Source: Brevundimonas diminuta | GTDB lineage: Bacteria; Pseudomonadota; Alphaproteobacteria; Caulobacterales; Caulobacteraceae | Assembly: GCF_022654015.1 (NCBI RefSeq) | Contig: NZ_CP073063.1 | Coordinates: 2,618,501 to 2,682,500 of the forward strand | Reading direction: 5' to 3' | DNA: 64,000 bases | Shown: positions 25,199 to 33,645 of the stretch, in pieces | Numbering within the stretch: the stretch's first letter is position 1 | How the letters are laid out: each line of letters starts with the position of its first letter | Position numbers and translations under genes: made by a program | The notes under the pieces: model-generated | Told to the model about the DNA's origin: nothing | The model's database searches: none | Seen by the model: only the letters and a program-made list of their open reading frames with translations

Positions 25199-26782
25199 TC
25201 AGGCCACGGCGGGCGCGGGAACGCGCTCGGTCGGCGCTTCGGGGCTGGGTTCGCCGAACGTCTCCTGTTCGTGGAACGGCCCCTTCTTGATGGCGAACAG
25301 CATCAGTCGCACCTCGACCACCGCCAAGGCGCCATACAGCAGGGTGAAGCCGACGATCGTGGCCCACAGCTGCGGCACGGTCAGGGACGAGGCGCCCAGG
25401 AAGGTGGGCAGCACGCCCTCCACCGCCCAGGGCTGGCGACCGAACTCGGCCAGGATCCACCCGAACTCGATGGCGATCCACGGCAGCGGAATAGCCAGGA
25501 CGGCCAGGCGCAGGAACCACTTCGTCTGATGCTTGCGCAGAGTGCACAGCACGAAGGCCGTGCCGAACATGGCGATCATGAACATCCCGACGCCCGCCAT
25601 GATGCGGAAACTCCAGAACAGGGCCGGCACGTTCGGCACCGTCTCCCACGCCGTCTGCTTGATCAGTTCGGGCGAGGCCAGGCGCGGATCGGCGACGTGG
25701 CGCTTCAGCAGCAGGCCATAACCGAGGTCGCGGCGATGGGTCTCGAACACGCCCCGCGCGACAGGATCGGCTGGGTTCGCCTTGACCTTCTCAAGCGCGT
25801 CATAGGCGATGACACCGGATTCGATGCGGTCCTCGGCCGTGGCGACCAGTTCGAAGATGCCTTCGACCGGCTTGTCGATGGTGCGGGTGGCGATCAGCCC
25901 CATGATCCACGGCACGTGGACGCCGTAATGGGTCTCGCGATCCTTCATCGACGGAATGCCGATCAGGGTCAGACCCGCCGGCGCGGGTTCGGTGCGCCAC
26001 ATGGCCTCCAGCGCGGCCAGCTTCATTTTCTGGTTATCGGTCAGGGCGTAGCCGGACTGGTCCCCCAGCACGACGACCGACAAGGACGAGGCCAGGCCGA
26101 AGGCCGCCGCCACCGTCATCGATCGCTTGGCGAAGCCGACGTGCTTGCCGCGCAGCAGATAGAAGGCCGAGACGCCCAGCACGAAGACCGAGGCGCAGAC
26201 ATAGCCGGCCGAAACGGTGTGGACGAACTTGGCCTGGGCCACCGGGTTGAACACCACGGCCATGAAGTCCGTGACCTCCATCCGCATGGTGTCGGGATTG
26301 AAGGCGGCGCCGACCGGGTTCTGCATCCAGCCGTTGGCGATCAGGATCCACAGAGCCGACAGATTGGTGCCCAGCGCGACCATGAAGGTGACGAACAGAT
26401 GGGCGTGCGGCTTCAGCTTGTTCCAGCCGAAAAACATCAGTCCGACGAAGGTCGCCTCCAGGAAGAAGGCCATCAGCCCTTCGATGGCCAGCGGCGCGCC
26501 GAAGATGTCGCCGACATAGTGGCTGTAGTAGCTCCAGTTCATGCCGAACTGGAACTCCATGGTGATGCCGGTCGCGACGCCCAGCACGAAGTTGATGCCG
26601 AAGCAGACGCCCCAGAACCGAGTGATCGTCCGCCAGATGGGTCGGCGGGTCATCACATAGATCGACTCCATGATGACCAGCATGAACGACAGCCCCAGCG
26701 TCAGGGGCACGAACAGGAAGTGGTAAAGGGCCGTCAGCGCAAACTGCAGCCGGGACAGGTCGACGACCGCGAGGTCGATCAT
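25199..26782 (-). CDS. cydA: Cytochrome bd ubiquinol oxidase subunit I CydA
   Basis: A 527-residue haem-binding catalytic subunit. Axial ligands are recognisable: His21 in LTALYHFLF (haem b595), the histidine in KFVHTVSAGY (haem b558) and the methionine in SFRIMAGVGM. GRQPW, the quinol-oxidase signature, is present. The Q-loop is of the short form. Transcribed away from cydDC with a perfect FNR box in between, giving expression under oxygen limitation. Confidence 0.96.
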   Translation of the reverse strand: MIDLAVVDLSRLQFALTALYHFLFVPLTLGLSFMLVIMESIYVMTRRPIWRTITRFWGVCFGINFVLGVATGITMEFQFGMNWSYYSHYVGDIFGAPLAIEGLMAFFLEATFVGLMFFGWNKLKPHAHLFVTFMVALGTNLSALWILIANGWMQNPVGAAFNPDTMRMEVTDFMAVVFNPVAQAKFVHTVSAGYVCASVFVLGVSAFYLLRGKHVGFAKRSMTVAAAFGLASSLSVVVLGDQSGYALTDNQKMKLAALEAMWRTEPAPAGLTLIGIPSMKDRETHYGVHVPWIMGLIATRTIDKPVEGIFELVATAEDRIESGVIAYDALEKVKANPADPVARGVFETHRRDLGYGLLLKRHVADPRLASPELIKQTAWETVPNVPALFWSFRIMAGVGMFMIAMFGTAFVLCTLRKHQTKWFLRLAVLAIPLPWIAIEFGWILAEFGRQPWAVEGVLPTFLGASSLTVPQLWATIVGFTLLYGALAVVEVRLMLFAIKKGPFHEQETFGEPSPEAPTERVPAPAVA

Positions 26783-26854
26783 GGCGTTGCTCCGAGGAAT
26801 CGGTCTGCTGGACCGACGTTTCGTCGGCCGTAGGCGGTGCGCGGGACGCCCGCC

Positions 26855-26868
26855 TTGATCTCGATCAA
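26855..26868. promoter_or_regulatory. FNR box between cydA and cydD
   Basis: TTGATCTCGATCAA is a perfect TTGAT-N4-ATCAA site, 73 bp upstream of cydA and 108 bp upstream of cydD, so it can serve both directions. The regulator at 30220-30957 has the matching E..SR recognition helix. Confidence 0.88.
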
Positions 26869-26975
26869 AGCGGCGGCGAACGCCCGGCCCTATTGGACGC
26901 TTGGTCCTTGGACATTTCGTCCAACGACGTTTCGCTCAGTGGCGCGCGGCCTGCGCCGAGCGCTGGAGTCCGCTG

Positions 26976-28580
26976 ATGAGCGCCGTGCCAATCGTCCCTG
27001 TCTCTGCGGCCGCCTGGCTAAATCAGATCGGTCGTCCATGGAGGCGACTGGCTCTGCTGACCGGCGTCCTGACCATTGCAGACGTCGCGCCTGCGATCGG
27101 CTTCGCGGCGGGGCTGGCTTTGACGATCTCAAGCCTGACCGTATCTCCGGCCGCCGCCGCGTCGTGGCTGGCCCTGGCTGTGTTCAGTCTGATCGCGCGC
27201 GGCCTGATCGGCCAGGCCGCCGTGATCGTCGGCGCGAAGCTGGGTCGGGCGGTAAAGACCGACGTCCGAGGCCGCCTGCTGTCAGACCTGTTCGGGCGAG
27301 GACGGCGATCCAGCGTGCAGATGACGGCCTTGGTCGAAGGGGTCGGCGCGCTGGACGGCTACTATTCGCGATTTGCACCTTTGCGCCTCGCCGCAGGCGT
27401 TTCGCCGCTGCTGGTCATAGCCGCCGCCGCGATCGCCAGCCCGGTGTCGGCGGGCATCCTGCTGTTCACCCTCTTCCCCTTCATCGTCGGCATGGCCCTG
27501 GCGGGCACGGCTGCGGCGGGCGAAAGCCGTCGTCAGTTTCAGGCGCTTGAGCGGCTGTCCGGCCTGTTCATCGACCGTATCCGCACCCTGCCCGCCATTC
27601 TCGCCTTCGACGCCGTGGGCCGCACCACCGTCCAGATCGCCCAGGTCTCGGACGAGCTGGAGCGCCGCACCGCCCGCGTCATGCGCATCGCTTTCCTGTC
27701 GTCGGGCGTGCTGGAGTTCTTCTCGGCCCTGTCGGTCGCGCTGATCGCCGTCTATTGCGGCTTCAACCTGTTGCGGCTGCTGCCCTTCCCGGTTCCCGAG
27801 ACCATGGACCTGTCGCGCGCCTTCTTCGTTCTAGCCCTGGCGCCCGAAGTCTATGCGCCGCTGCGCCGTCTGGCGGCCGCCTATCATGATCGCCAGGCCG
27901 CTGAGGCCGCAGCGCCATCCCTGATCACGCCAGACCGGCGCCCGGCCCAGCACGCCCCTCTCGGCGACCTTGCGCCCGCCATCCATTTCCGCAACGTCGC
28001 CATCGCCTATGAAGGCTCGGCGCCGATCATCGATGGGTTTGACCTCGACATTTCGGCGGGTCAGATCGTGGCGGTGACGGGTGCCAGCGGCGCGGGCAAG
28101 TCCAGTCTTCTGCATCTCCTGCTCGGCCTCGCGCCCCTGACGCGAGGTGAGGTCGAGGTGGGCGGCGCGCGGCTCAGCCAATGCGGCGACATCGCCGGAC
28201 GCGTCGCCTGGGCCAGCCAACACCCGATCGTGACGCCTGGAACCCTGGCCGAGAACATCGCCCTCGCGGATCGCACGGCCTGCCCCGGTCGCATCGCCCT
28301 GGCGGCGCGCACGGCGGGCCTGTCCGGCGATCTGGATCGCCTCATCGACGAGCGCGGCGGCGGACTGTCGGGCGGCGAGCGCCGTCGACTGGGCCTGGCC
28401 CGCGCCATCTTGAAGCGGGCGCCGCTTTTGGTGCTGGACGAACCGACCGCCAATCTGGACCCGGTCTCCGAACGCGCCATGCTCGACGTCATCCGTCAGG
28501 CCGCGCGAGGGCGCACCACCCTGATCGCCACCCACGCCCCAGCCGTCGCCGCGCTGGCCGATCGCGTGGTGACGCTATGA
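26976..28580 (+). CDS. cydD: Heterodimeric ABC exporter CydD (cytochrome bd assembly)
   Basis: A 534-residue half-transporter: six-helix membrane domain (~1-300), then nucleotide-binding domain with Walker A GASGAGKSS, signature LSGGERRRLGLARA and Walker B LLVLDEPTAN. CydDC exports thiols (glutathione/cysteine) or handles haem and is required to assemble cytochrome bd. The start at 26976 (GGAG upstream) is chosen over longer frames. The stop overlaps the cydC start (ATGA). Confidence 0.92.
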   Translation: MSAVPIVPVSAAAWLNQIGRPWRRLALLTGVLTIADVAPAIGFAAGLALTISSLTVSPAAAASWLALAVFSLIARGLIGQAAVIVGAKLGRAVKTDVRGRLLSDLFGRGRRSSVQMTALVEGVGALDGYYSRFAPLRLAAGVSPLLVIAAAAIASPVSAGILLFTLFPFIVGMALAGTAAAGESRRQFQALERLSGLFIDRIRTLPAILAFDAVGRTTVQIAQVSDELERRTARVMRIAFLSSGVLEFFSALSVALIAVYCGFNLLRLLPFPVPETMDLSRAFFVLALAPEVYAPLRRLAAAYHDRQAAEAAAPSLITPDRRPAQHAPLGDLAPAIHFRNVAIAYEGSAPIIDGFDLDISAGQIVAVTGASGAGKSSLLHLLLGLAPLTRGEVEVGGARLSQCGDIAGRVAWASQHPIVTPGTLAENIALADRTACPGRIALAARTAGLSGDLDRLIDERGGGLSGGERRRLGLARAILKRAPLLVLDEPTANLDPVSERAMLDVIRQAARGRTTLIATHAPAVAALADRVVTL

Positions 28581-30223
28581 GCGTCCCGTCGCGCATCACC
28601 GGCCTGATCGCCGCGCAAACTCAGGCCCAGCGCGCCCGCCTGCGGCTCGCGGAGGCGGCGGGCGCTGTCGTCTCGGTGGCGGCCGTCTGCCTATTGGGGC
28701 TATCGGGCTGGTTCATCACGGGCGGGGCCTTTGCGGGCCTGGCGGGCGCGGCGGCCGCCCAGAGCTTCAACTATATGATGCCCAGCGCCATTATCCGCCT
28801 GCTGGCCATCCTTCGCACTGGCGGGCGCTATGTCGAGCGCGTCGCGGGCCACGAGGCCGCCTTGAAGGCGCTCGCCCGCCTGCGCCCGCAGGTGTTCGAC
28901 GCCATCGCCACAGGCCCGGCCGAGCGCGCCTTGAACCTTTCGTCCGGCGAGGTCTCCGCCCGCTTGGTTCAGGACGTGGATGCGGTTCAGACCCTCTTCG
29001 TGCGCCGCTCGGCGCCCTGGAGCCTGGGCGCCGGCGCCGTGTCCGCCATTCTGCTGGCCAGCCTCGCCTCCCCTTTCGCCGGCGCGGCCCTGCTCGGCGC
29101 CATGGTCGCAGCCGTCGGTGGCGGCGTTCTGATCGCTCGCCGCCTCGCCGATCCTGCCGGCCGAGCGGTGCAGACTGGCGCCGGCGCGCTGAAGGATCGC
29201 TTCGCCGCGCTGGAGGCCGCCTCGCCGGAGCTCAAGGCCTACGGTCTGGATGACTGGGCGTGCGCGCAGGTCGCGCAGGTCGCCGCCGATCACGACACCG
29301 CGCAGATCGCCCTGACCCGCTCGGGCGGCTGGATGGCCGTGTGGCAGGCGGCGGCCAGCGCCCTCGCGGTCGGCGTCGTCATTCCCGCCGCATCTTCCGC
29401 CGACCTGCCGCTGATCGCGCTCGCAGCCCTGGCGGCGGTGATGGGCGTCGAATCCGTCGGCGGGCTGGTCGTGGCCCTGCACCAGAACGGCGCCGCCGCC
29501 CAGGCCCTGTCTCGCCTGGACGCCGCCATGCCCACGGCGCCCGCCCGTGACGGCCAATCGGCCAGCGGCATGACGCCTGACCTCTCAGGCGTCGGTTCCG
29601 AGCTGACGCCGCCCTGCCGCCTCGGCGTCTTCGGTCCCTCCGGCGCGGGCAAGACGACGCTGATCGAACGCCTGATCGGGCTGCGGACGCCCCAGGCCGG
29701 CGAGATGCGGCTCGGCGGAATAGACGCCCTCGACATCGCACCGCAGGATCGGCGCCGGCTGTTCGCCTATGCGGCGCAGGATGTCCGTCTGCTGAACGGA
29801 TCCGTGCGCCAGAACCTGTTGCTTGCAGGACCTGCCGACGATGCGGCCCTCTGGGCGGCGCTGGACGACGCCGCGCTGGGCGAACGGCTCCGCGCCGAAC
29901 CGCTGGGTCTGGACGCCCCCGTCGGACCGAACGGAGAGCGGCTATCCGGCGGAGAACGACGGCGTCTCGGCCTGGCGCGCGCCTATCTGCGCGATGCACC
30001 CTGGCTGGTGCTTGACGAACCGACGGAAGGCCTGGACGCCGCGACGGAGGCCGAAATCCTGGGCCGCCTTCAGAACCGCCTGGTCGCGCGGGGGCAAGGC
30101 CTGATCTTGGTCAGCCACCGGGCGTCGCCGATGGCGCTCTGCGACCGCTCCATCCGGGTCGAAGGGCTGGGCAGCGACGGACATCTTCGTCTGACCTGCC
30201 TTCCGGATGATTTGGCCGCCTAG
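28577..30223 (+). CDS. cydC: Heterodimeric ABC exporter CydC
   Basis: A 548-residue partner of CydD with membrane domain and nucleotide-binding domain (Walker A GPSGAGKTT, LSGGERRRLGLARAYL, WLVLDEPTEG). A 4-bp overlap with cydD gives translational coupling. Its end overlaps the end of the convergent fnr-type gene by 4 bp. Both members of the pair are needed for cytochrome bd assembly. Confidence 0.92.
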   Translation: MSVPSRITGLIAAQTQAQRARLRLAEAAGAVVSVAAVCLLGLSGWFITGGAFAGLAGAAAAQSFNYMMPSAIIRLLAILRTGGRYVERVAGHEAALKALARLRPQVFDAIATGPAERALNLSSGEVSARLVQDVDAVQTLFVRRSAPWSLGAGAVSAILLASLASPFAGAALLGAMVAAVGGGVLIARRLADPAGRAVQTGAGALKDRFAALEAASPELKAYGLDDWACAQVAQVAADHDTAQIALTRSGGWMAVWQAAASALAVGVVIPAASSADLPLIALAALAAVMGVESVGGLVVALHQNGAAAQALSRLDAAMPTAPARDGQSASGMTPDLSGVGSELTPPCRLGVFGPSGAGKTTLIERLIGLRTPQAGEMRLGGIDALDIAPQDRRRLFAYAAQDVRLLNGSVRQNLLLAGPADDAALWAALDDAALGERLRAEPLGLDAPVGPNGERLSGGERRRLGLARAYLRDAPWLVLDEPTEGLDAATEAEILGRLQNRLVARGQGLILVSHRASPMALCDRSIRVEGLGSDGHLRLTCLPDDLAA

Positions 30224-30957
30224 GATGCGCCGTTCGCCATGTCTTTCAGGCGGTCAGGGCGCTCGATCCGCAAGTCGTGCAGAGAGACGGCATGGATGAC
30301 GCCGCTGGTCTTCAACTTGGTCAGCTCGCGACTGACGGTCTCGATCGTCAGTCCGAGATAGTCCGCGATCTCGGATCGGGTCATCGGCAGTCGCACGGCG
30401 TTGTCGCCAGCGGGGCGTAAGGGATCGCGCGAAAGCATGGTCACCAGAAAGCTGGCCACGCGTTCACGCGCGGTCTTGCGACCAAGCAGCAGCATTTGAT
30501 CCTGCGCCACCGTCAGCTCATACATCGCCCGGCTCAGCAGGGCCGCTTCCAGACTGGGCCGCTCTCGCGCCAGGGCGCGATATTCCGAGGCCCGGAAGCG
30601 ACAGACGGTCGTGTCCTCAATCGCCTCAGCAGAGAAGGCGTAGGTCGTCCCCGCCGTCAGTCCAATGAAATCCCCGGCGAACAGGAAACCGGTGATCTGG
30701 CGGCGACCATCGTTCAGCAGCTTGTAAATCCGGACCGCGCCCGATGTGATGTTGAAAACGTTCACGACCGGTTCGGCCTCATTGGCCAGGACGTCGCCGC
30801 CCGCCAGCGTCACGCGTTCTGCGATTGAATCCAATCGCCCAAGATCGACCTCCGACAACGCGTCGCAGACGCTGAACGCGCGCGCGCCACAGCCTGAGCA
30901 GACCGAACTGGTGGGCCGGTCGGCACAGGGCGTCGGAAGCGCGCGAACTTTCAACAT
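30220..30957 (-). CDS. fnr: FNR/FnrL-type [4Fe-4S] oxygen-sensing Crp-family regulator
   Basis: A 245-residue Crp/Fnr regulator. The N-terminus has Cys11, Cys20, Cys23 and Cys31 (CSGCGARAFSVC; C-x2-C-x7-C as in FnrL proteins) plus Cys119 in the cNMP-type barrel, fit to hold an oxygen-labile [4Fe-4S] cluster. The HTH EIADYLGLTIETVSRELTKL carries the E..SR residues that read TTGAT. Its location next to cydDC and the FNR boxes at 26855 and 22451 point to it as their activator. Confidence 0.9.
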   Translation of the reverse strand: MLKVRALPTPCADRPTSSVCSGCGARAFSVCDALSEVDLGRLDSIAERVTLAGGDVLANEAEPVVNVFNITSGAVRIYKLLNDGRRQITGFLFAGDFIGLTAGTTYAFSAEAIEDTTVCRFRASEYRALARERPSLEAALLSRAMYELTVAQDQMLLLGRKTARERVASFLVTMLSRDPLRPAGDNAVRLPMTRSEIADYLGLTIETVSRELTKLKTSGVIHAVSLHDLRIERPDRLKDMANGAS

Positions 30958-31312
30958 GCTCCCTGTCTAGCACTCCTTAAGCACGAGCGAAGCGGTCTAA
31001 TTCGACGGGCTAGTTGAGAGTGCTTCAGCATTTGCGTCACTCAAAGAGGAACAGCGACAAGTTGCTGATGCGAGACAGACCTCCTGATCTGCCGGCATCG
31101 ATCAGATGGGTGCTAGTCCTCGGCCCGCTGCGATCGGGTAGGCCCTTGCCGCAAACCGGCCTTTCTCAAAGTCCCCAACGAGTCAAGGCCAGGCGTAGCT
31201 GGAGCGCTCACGCCTGACCTTGTTGGCGATGGCGCTCGAACGCGGTCTTTGCGCGTTCGCGACTCCACATTCGTCGGCCTGCGTGTCAGGTTTCGGCTGG
31301 GAGGACCGACTG
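30958..31312. other. Gene-free stretch with inverted repeats
   Basis: About 355 bp without a supportable gene. It contains two inverted repeats: AGGCGT/ACGCCT arms around 31190-31215 and the perfect pair at 31238-31258. It must hold the fnr promoter and that of the small-gene/SRAP operon. Confidence 0.4.
31238..31258. repeat. Inverted repeat upstream of the SRAP operon
   Basis: GAACGCG-N7-CGCGTTC, perfect 7-bp arms, 55 bp before the ATG at 31313. Could be an operator or a 5'-leader hairpin. The GAAC half-sites are inverted, unlike the direct-repeat SOS boxes seen elsewhere here. Confidence 0.45.
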
Positions 31313-31549
31313 ATGGCGACACGCAAGACCCTCATCAGATCGCGCGCTGGCGTTCGCCTTCAACGCATCGAGCATTCGGCTCGGCAGCAGATAGTCCAGT
31401 CGTCCTGGCGGCTTTCAACCCTACGCCAGAACCAACCACGCTCATTTGCCGATGAGACGGAAGCGGAGGACGCCTTTGACATGGAGGTCATCGCTTCGCT
31501 GACTGATCCCATCATCATGGACATGCAGCGTCGCGGACTGATCGACTGA
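31313..31549 (+). CDS. Hypothetical small protein
   Basis: A 78-residue protein, MATRKTLIRSRAGVRLQRIE at the N-terminus and an acidic end (MEVIASLTDPIIMDMQRRGL). GGGAGG precedes ATG 31313. It is one base upstream of the next gene, so it is in an operon with the coiled-coil protein and the SRAP protein. No family recognised; the basic N-terminal half could contact nucleic acid, but this is speculative. Confidence 0.55.
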   Translation: MATRKTLIRSRAGVRLQRIEHSARQQIVQSSWRLSTLRQNQPRSFADETEAEDAFDMEVIASLTDPIIMDMQRRGLID

Positions 31550-31550
31550 C

Positions 31551-31997
31551 ATGGCGGCCAAGCTGAAGGTCTTCACTTGGTCCGACGGCTTCCATGCCTT
31601 CACCGTCGCCACAAGCTCGCGACCCAAGGCTTTGGAAGCCTGGGGCTCCAAGCAGGATCTTTTCGCTACGGGCCTGGCCAGCCAGCTTTCCGGCGGACCG
31701 GATTACGAGGCCGCCCTGGCCTCTCCTGGCGAGGTCGTCGAGCGCGGGCTTGCGATCGATGTCGGCAAGATCGGCAAGGCGAAACCCGCCAAACCTCGGG
31801 GACCATCCAAGGCGAAGGCCGCCAAAATTGAAAAGCTGCAGGCGGCGCTGGCCGATCTGGATGAACGCCATCAGGCGGTAAGGACTGATTTCGAAGAACA
31901 ACAGGCCACGCTGAATCAGGCGCGCCAAGAGGCAGAGGTGACCTATGAGGCGGAGCGCAAATCCCTGGCTGCGGCTCTGAAAAAGGCCAAAGCCTGA
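31551..31997 (+). CDS. Hypothetical protein with C-terminal coiled coil
   Basis: A 148-residue soluble protein. Residues 1-80 form a small domain (KLKVFTWSDGFHAFTVATSS, WGSKQDLFATGLA), then a Lys/Ala/Pro linker (KPAKPRGPSKAKAAK) and a charged heptad-rich coiled coil to the end (DERHQAVRTDFEEQQATLNQ). Its stop overlaps the SRAP start (TGATG). The combination seems conserved in relatives but I know no function. Confidence 0.65.
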   Translation: MAAKLKVFTWSDGFHAFTVATSSRPKALEAWGSKQDLFATGLASQLSGGPDYEAALASPGEVVERGLAIDVGKIGKAKPAKPRGPSKAKAAKIEKLQAALADLDERHQAVRTDFEEQQATLNQARQEAEVTYEAERKSLAAALKKAKA

Positions 31998-32704
31998 TGT
32001 GCAACCTGTACCGCCAGCGCTCCGGCCCCCAGGCCATACTGGACGCGGCTAATGCCATGCGGTCGACCGTCGGAAACCTCGCGCCAGGCGACGTCTATCC
32101 CGACTATCCCGCGCCGATCGTGCGCTGGGAGGGCGCAGAGCGCATTCTGGCTTCGGCGCGCTGGGGCATGCCGTCATCCCAGAAGATGATCTTTGACAAT
32201 GCAACGAAGCGCGCCGACAAGCTGCGCGCAAAAGGCGGCGAGGTCGATTTTCAGAAGATTCTCGAGTTCGAACCCGACAGCGGCACGACCAACGTCCGCA
32301 ACACCAGTTCCGGCCATTGGCGCCCACATCTGTCGCCGGCATCTCGATGCCTGGTGCCTTTCACAGCCTTCAGCGAACCGGGCCGTGACGCGGCCGGAAA
32401 ATACCAACCCGTCTGGTTCAAGCTTGCGGGAGACGAACCCAAGCCACTCGCCTTCTTCGCCGGCATCCACCTCCAAGCCCACATGAGCGTCCGCAGGATC
32501 AAGACCGGCATGGAGACGATCGATGTCTTCGCCTTTCTGACGACCGAGCCTAACGCCGAGGTCGGCGCGGTTCACCCCAAGGCCATGCCGGTGATCCTGA
32601 CGCAGTCCGACGAGATCGAGGCCTGGATGACAGCACCGTGGGAAACGGCCAAGGCGCTTCAGCGACCGCTGCCCGACGGCGCTCTGTCAGTTATCGACTC
32701 CTGA
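31997..32704 (+). CDS. SOS response-associated peptidase (SRAP, YedK/HMCES family)
   Basis: A 235-residue SRAP protein, which forms a covalent thiazolidine link to abasic sites in single-stranded DNA. Cys2 (MCNLYRQRS) becomes the catalytic N-terminal residue after methionine removal. WGMPSS, NVRNTSSGHWRPHL, RCLVPFTAFSEP and HPKAMPVIL are family motifs, with the active-site Glu in the AFSE segment and His in the AVHPKAMP segment. It is last in a three-gene operon. No SOS box is visible upstream of the operon. Confidence 0.9.
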   Translation: MCNLYRQRSGPQAILDAANAMRSTVGNLAPGDVYPDYPAPIVRWEGAERILASARWGMPSSQKMIFDNATKRADKLRAKGGEVDFQKILEFEPDSGTTNVRNTSSGHWRPHLSPASRCLVPFTAFSEPGRDAAGKYQPVWFKLAGDEPKPLAFFAGIHLQAHMSVRRIKTGMETIDVFAFLTTEPNAEVGAVHPKAMPVILTQSDEIEAWMTAPWETAKALQRPLPDGALSVIDS

Positions 32705-32730
32705 ACCGCGTAAAGCCTCCGATAGTTTGT

Positions 32731-33171
32731 CTAAAGACGGTCCGGTCCCTTCATCGCGCTCGCCACAAGTTCTGCGGTCAACGGATCAGGCGAAAGGCCC
32801 CAGCGTGCGAGCGCCGCGTCGAACACGCTCGGATCGGCCGCCACGGCGGCGAATAGCGTCATCGATGATCGGAATTTGAGATCGTCGGGCGATCCGAACA
32901 GCTGATGCAATGAGGTTGCCGGCGCCGTGGTCGCGCTCTGGGCGGCGCGGATGAGACGCGCCCCTAAAACGGGATGCAGCAGATAGGCGTGCGCCTCCGC
33001 GAGCGATCCGATCCCATAGAAGGCGGCTGTCGAAGACCGTCCCAGCGACCGGGCCTGGGGGAAGACGAACCACATCCAGTGGCTTGTCTTGCGACCCGCC
33101 GCCAGCTCGGCCATCGCCGTCTCGAACACAGGATCTTGAGCCACGACGAAACGGTCGAGTGCTGTTGTCAT
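32731..33171 (-). CDS. DUF1810 family protein
   Basis: A 146-residue DUF1810 protein: LDRFVVAQDPVFETAMAELA, then KTSHWMWFVFPQ and STAAFYGIGSLAEAHAYL, all family hallmarks. Function is unknown (calpastatin-like name is historical). Its start overlaps the stop of the 112-residue gene (ATGA). A truncated relic of this two-gene pair lies at 9414-9851. Confidence 0.85.
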   Translation of the reverse strand: MTTALDRFVVAQDPVFETAMAELAAGRKTSHWMWFVFPQARSLGRSSTAAFYGIGSLAEAHAYLLHPVLGARLIRAAQSATTAPATSLHQLFGSPDDLKFRSSMTLFAAVAADPSVFDAALARWGLSPDPLTAELVASAMKGPDRL

Positions 33172-33506
33172 TCGCGCGTCTCGCCCAGACTGGCGAACCA
33201 GTCTGCATAAGGAGTGTTTCGCGCCATGTGTCGATTGAGATCCTGCGAACCGTCGGTCCACCACACCGGGCCCCGCTCGCCCAGTCCCACCTTGGCCCTG
33301 TCGACGCTGCGCCGCGCCGCGGCCAAAGCGTCCGCATCCTCAGCCGCCAGGGCCGTCCGCACCGCCCGGCGCGCCGACATCAGATCATGTACCAACTCGT
33401 CCCTCGCCTCCGCCGACAGAGCAGGATTGGAGCACCGCCACAGCCGGCCTCGCACCACGAAATACCGGCCGTCGGGGGTCGTGGGATATCGGAGGGGCTG
33501 CGTCAT
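33168..33506 (-). CDS. Hypothetical protein paired with DUF1810
   Basis: A 112-residue protein with an N-terminal TTPDGRYFVVRGRLWRCSNP motif, a helical middle rich in Ala and Arg (ELVHDLMSARRAVRTALA), and a C-terminal RGPVWWTDGSQDLNRH. This resembles small, widespread alphaproteobacterial proteins with no assigned role. The start at 33506 is chosen by agreement with the second copy at 9851. Translationally coupled to DUF1810. Confidence 0.75.
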   Translation of the reverse strand: MTQPLRYPTTPDGRYFVVRGRLWRCSNPALSAEARDELVHDLMSARRAVRTALAAEDADALAAARRSVDRAKVGLGERGPVWWTDGSQDLNRHMARNTPYADWFASLGETRE

Positions 33507-33601
33507 CGTCGGGACAACGCACAGCGAACCGGGATGGCGCCGCCCACAGGGCGATCCACAACGCCGCTGCGATCCGCCTTGACTCTCACACGCTCGAATA
33601 A

Positions 33602-33616
33602 GAACAAATGCGGAAC
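33602..33616 (+). promoter_or_regulatory. LexA (SOS) box upstream of imuA
   Basis: GAAC-AAATGCG-GAAC exactly matches the alphaproteobacterial LexA operator GAAC-N7-GAAC (GTTC-N7-GTTC on the other strand). It lies 30 bp before imuA, where LexA would block transcription. Confidence 0.88.
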
Positions 33617-33645
33617 ATCCAGCTCGCATTCGGTTTCAGGAGAAC

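Noticed and set aside
25271..26833. 520-codon open frame on the plus strand
   Set aside because: Antisense to cydA; composition dominated by H, R, Q and G with no recognisable domain.
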